Assembly: GCA_963678705.1 (NCBI GenBank)
Contig: OY783220.1
Coordinates: forward strand, 4,795,001-4,859,000
Length of the DNA: 64,000 nucleotides
Source: Panorpa germanica
Taxonomy: Eukaryota; Arthropoda; Insecta; Mecoptera; Panorpidae
Direction: 5' to 3'
The notes below the pieces were generated by a model, which was not told where the DNA came from, did not search any database, and saw only the letters and a program-made list of their open reading frames with translations. This document shows positions 61,256-64,000 of the stretch, one piece after another (position 1 is the stretch's first letter; each line of letters starts with the position of its first letter). The translations under genes and the position numbers were made by a program.

Positions 61256-62022
61256 AGATATCATTGCGCCTGACAGAGGGGCAACATTACTTACGAGCAA
61301 AATTGATAGTATAACAAAATCATGTATTTTGCTATTATTTTCTCAACAATTTTTGCAAGTATTTTTGTTATAGTAAACAAATCACTTTAACAATCTAACT
61401 CTTACTTTATTTAAATGAATGTGTCATAATATTAGAGGAATCTTCGGGTGTTGAATATTTGCCATATTTTAAACACAAGGGTGCTTCGGCAAATAGTCCT
61501 ACACATTTACTTTACCTCAAATAACTTGCAAACAGCACAAATAAGGTCGAGTTATTACAACAAAACATAAAAGAAATATTCAAAATTATCTCTTATTATT
61601 CAATTTCTTTGTATAGCAAAATATTTTCGAATCAAAACTCATACACTGAAAGATGTTCAATGAAAGAAATAGACAAATTGAAAGAACGGTCAAATTGAAA
61701 GAACTTTCAAGTTGAAAGAACGGTCCTTGTTGTACTATTATTGCGTGTTGAAAGGGGTTAGAGGGTGAGGTGGTGAGGTGTGGGAGGTTGGTTTACATGT
61801 AAAATATGTTTTATTGTCTCTATACATATTAATTACAATGCTCCTCGCTGAGAGTCAAGAGAAACGCAAAGCATGGACCCAGCATCCCAACAATACAAGT
61901 CTGTAAATATTACGTTATCATTTATGAATATTTAGTTAACATTATGAACAACTGTCATTGTGATAATAAATCTTCATTTTTAATTAATTATTATTTATTT
62001 ATTTTCATTTTAATAAATCATT
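61256..62022. other. AT-rich stretch, no gene seen
   Basis: Flank of the foldback structure. A small inverted pair (ATATTTGCC at 61459 and GGCAAATAGT at 61488) forms a short hairpin. No gene is supportable. Confidence 0.4.
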
Positions 62023-62115
62023 CCAGATAGAAAATGTAACGCAATGTAACACTTTAATTAAGTAGTGGTAAGCTAGCAAGTTTGAACCTGCACTACAAGA
62101 CAATTTTCTAGCTGG
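62023..62115. mobile_element. 93-bp MITE (CCAGNTAGAAAAT family)
   Basis: Terminal inverted repeats of 13 bp (CCAGATAGAAAAT and ATTTTCTAGCTGG) match with one mismatch. Single ends or collapsed copies lie at about 22078 (CCCAGGTAGAAAAATG), 27938-27970 and 47556-47595. No coding capacity. Confidence 0.65.
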
Positions 62116-62196
62116 GGTTAAACTGCGTATTAATCAATAATAACAGATTCAAGTTGAAGTAATCCTGTTGAATTAATTAATTATATATATGTATAC

Positions 62197-62290
62197 GCGG
62201 GTCAAAAGACCGACAACAGCCCAAACTTTTTCCAACGTAAACGTTGGATACACTTAGTTCTAGCATCAAGCACGCAATGCATCCAACCAT
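62197..62290 (-). repeat. duplicated block shared with 10745-10835
   Basis: CGGGTCAAAAGACCGACAAC through CACTTAGTTCTAGCATC is shared with the 10.7 kb copy. On the minus strand the open frame continues upstream to about 62414 (KYTEDCVEQVRVMLAP, then TNTCQPWML) and includes WKKFGLLSVF. The protein is not recognised. Confidence 0.5.
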
Positions 62291-62499
62291 CAAGCATCCA
62301 AGGTTGACAGGTGTTCGTAGTATTGTTTGGTGCCAGCATTACTCGAACTTGTTCCACACAATCCTCTGTATATTTTACGTTCACATCGTGCAACCATTTT
62401 ACAAGGATAAACATTAAATATACGAGAATATCGCGATCCTTCGACAGTACATTTTGTCACCATGCATGAAACAATTCGGTTCATGTATTATGCATCATT

Positions 62500-64000
62500 T
62501 TATCTTATTTTAAGATTTTTGTGTAACACTGACATTCGACGTTAAGAGCTTCCAGCTTCCAGCTTGCGACTCCAGGCGATGAATGCTTTATACGTGTCTA
62601 GTGCAACTTTAATACCCTTACCTCCAGACTCCAGATCCTGGAAGTTTAAGGTGTTACCGTGTTGGTGTTTCCCTTGGGAATGCATTTAATCTCGTCTAAC
62701 CAATTCGAGCGGCAACCATAGTACTCGTATTGGAATCCTTTGAGAGCCGAATGTTTGTGCATAGAGTAAATATGATAATAGATTTAGTATGCATTAAACT
62801 TCCAAGCCAAATAACTTTTTTTAGACACATATTCATATGTTCGATGTTTGAAAATTTAAAAAGAAATATTGTTTTTGATCTTTCATAACACTGAAACACA
62901 GTAACTTATTATTATTCGGCGTGGCCTCATACATGTAAACAACACCACTGCCTATGTCACACTTACTTATATTTAAGGTTTGCTTAACATAATAATGTTC
63001 TTTTTTATGTATAAAATCTTACTTAATATAAAATATTATGTAACTGATTTGTTTGCTATTTGAATCATAAGATGACCTTTCTTCTTATTAATATAATCAT
63101 CAAATTTCCCTTTTGTAAAATACACACAAGTATGTTGGGTTGGTAGCTGACTCGGCCAACATGCTTGATCGCTTATGAATGCGATGAACATAGTTGGCGG
63201 TTGGCGTGCTCAGCTCGAAGATCGGCTTGTCTATCACTGCCAACACAAGCCGTTCAACATGTTGGTTATTGATAGTTTAGTTGTACTATTGACGTGGTAT
63301 GAAACGTATCTCAAGTTATTATTATTCTGTAGTAGCTGAATGTATAAGTCAATTATTGAACAATATTCAATGAACGACTATTCCATTTTATCGGATCGCA
63401 TAAATTTGTATTACACATCAATAGATTACGCAATTATTAAGTAACAGCTTTCCCATTCAATATATTATTGTACATTAGACAATTGTCTATTGAAAATTGG
63501 CATCATAAAATGTGTCTGCAGATAAAATGCTATTTCATAGTCTGCACACAATCTAGTTTCTTGGCAAGTTCCCAGTTTGTCCAGACTGTCCATATGTCGT
63601 TGCCCGCAACACCCTCACCCTCTACCAACAACCCCAAGTTACTTGTACACTTGTACCAGACTTCACGACACTACCATCTGAATCTCGGCCAACTTGTATG
63701 CAACATTGCAGTGCGAAGAAATTTAATACAGATAAAATTTGACGTTACACTTTACTTATGAACTGATGAAGCATAGGACACACAGATTCTGTGGCTTGGT
63801 GTTAAAAGGACCGTTGTTATTTTTACACTTTAAAATATTAAATTTTTCAAGTCTTGAAATACATAATCTAATTATATGCAAACATACCTACATGGAGAGA
63901 AGTTCACATTCAAAATTAATATGCGCGCATAGTTTGTTTATTTTACCATACTTGCAATACACTAAATTTTAAAATGTCCCATAGAAATTTTATACACAGA
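62500..64000. other. AT-rich stretch, no gene seen
   Basis: No coding exon or RNA gene can be supported. Open frames at 62696-62899, 63468-63761 and 63739-63972 show no recognisable domain. Confidence 0.4.

Overview
This window looks like nuclear, intergenic DNA of an arthropod, most likely an insect. It is strongly AT-rich and has no recognisable host gene, operon-like layout, rRNA, tRNA or CRISPR array. Nearly everything that can be identified is transposable-element debris: jockey/I-clade non-LTR retrotransposons (LINEs), PIF/Harbinger and mariner derivatives, several families of miniature inverted-repeat elements (MITEs), and a Helitron-like pair. Family names rest on motifs, terminal repeats and target-site duplications (TSDs) read by eye; no database search was possible, so the species or order is not called.

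Layout. 1-13 kb: AT-rich background with a mariner deletion derivative (1045-1354), a 672-bp Harbinger-type MITE (1857-2528), a LINE 3' end (4857-4995), a short LINE insertion with a clean 17-bp TSD (7316-7552), a second mariner relic (9930-10291) and a 500-bp TIR element (11668-12167). 13-28 kb: a dispersed unclassified repeat (13.6 and 22.7 kb), foldback MITEs (19276-19620, 24375-24704), a second Harbinger family (25651-26212) and a second copy of the first Harbinger MITE (26453-27117). 28-34.5 kb: little that can be recognised. 34.5-41 kb: a retrotransposon-rich block with a decayed jockey ORF2 C-terminus (34569-34912), two inverted Helitron-like copies (36719-37074 and 40505-40854) and, between them, a LINE that kept only its gag-like ORF1 (ORF1 at 38039-39361, minus strand) flanked by a 186-bp direct repeat. 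42-58 kb: further MITE and mariner relics, two head-to-tail LINE 3' ends (48.0-48.75 kb), a (TA)n microsatellite and a small decayed satellite array (50358-50830). 58.4-61.3 kb: a large foldback structure in which arrays of a 146-bp unit face each other around a near-perfect palindrome.

No gene set here works together in a pathway. The only protein sequences that can be assigned are broken transposon proteins: ORF1 with three zinc knuckles and one in-frame stop, two LINE ORF2 C-termini, and N-terminal mariner transposase scraps. The most unusual structures are the 2.8-kb foldback satellite, the ORF1-only LINE with its very long flanking duplication, and the tandem LINE 3' ends.
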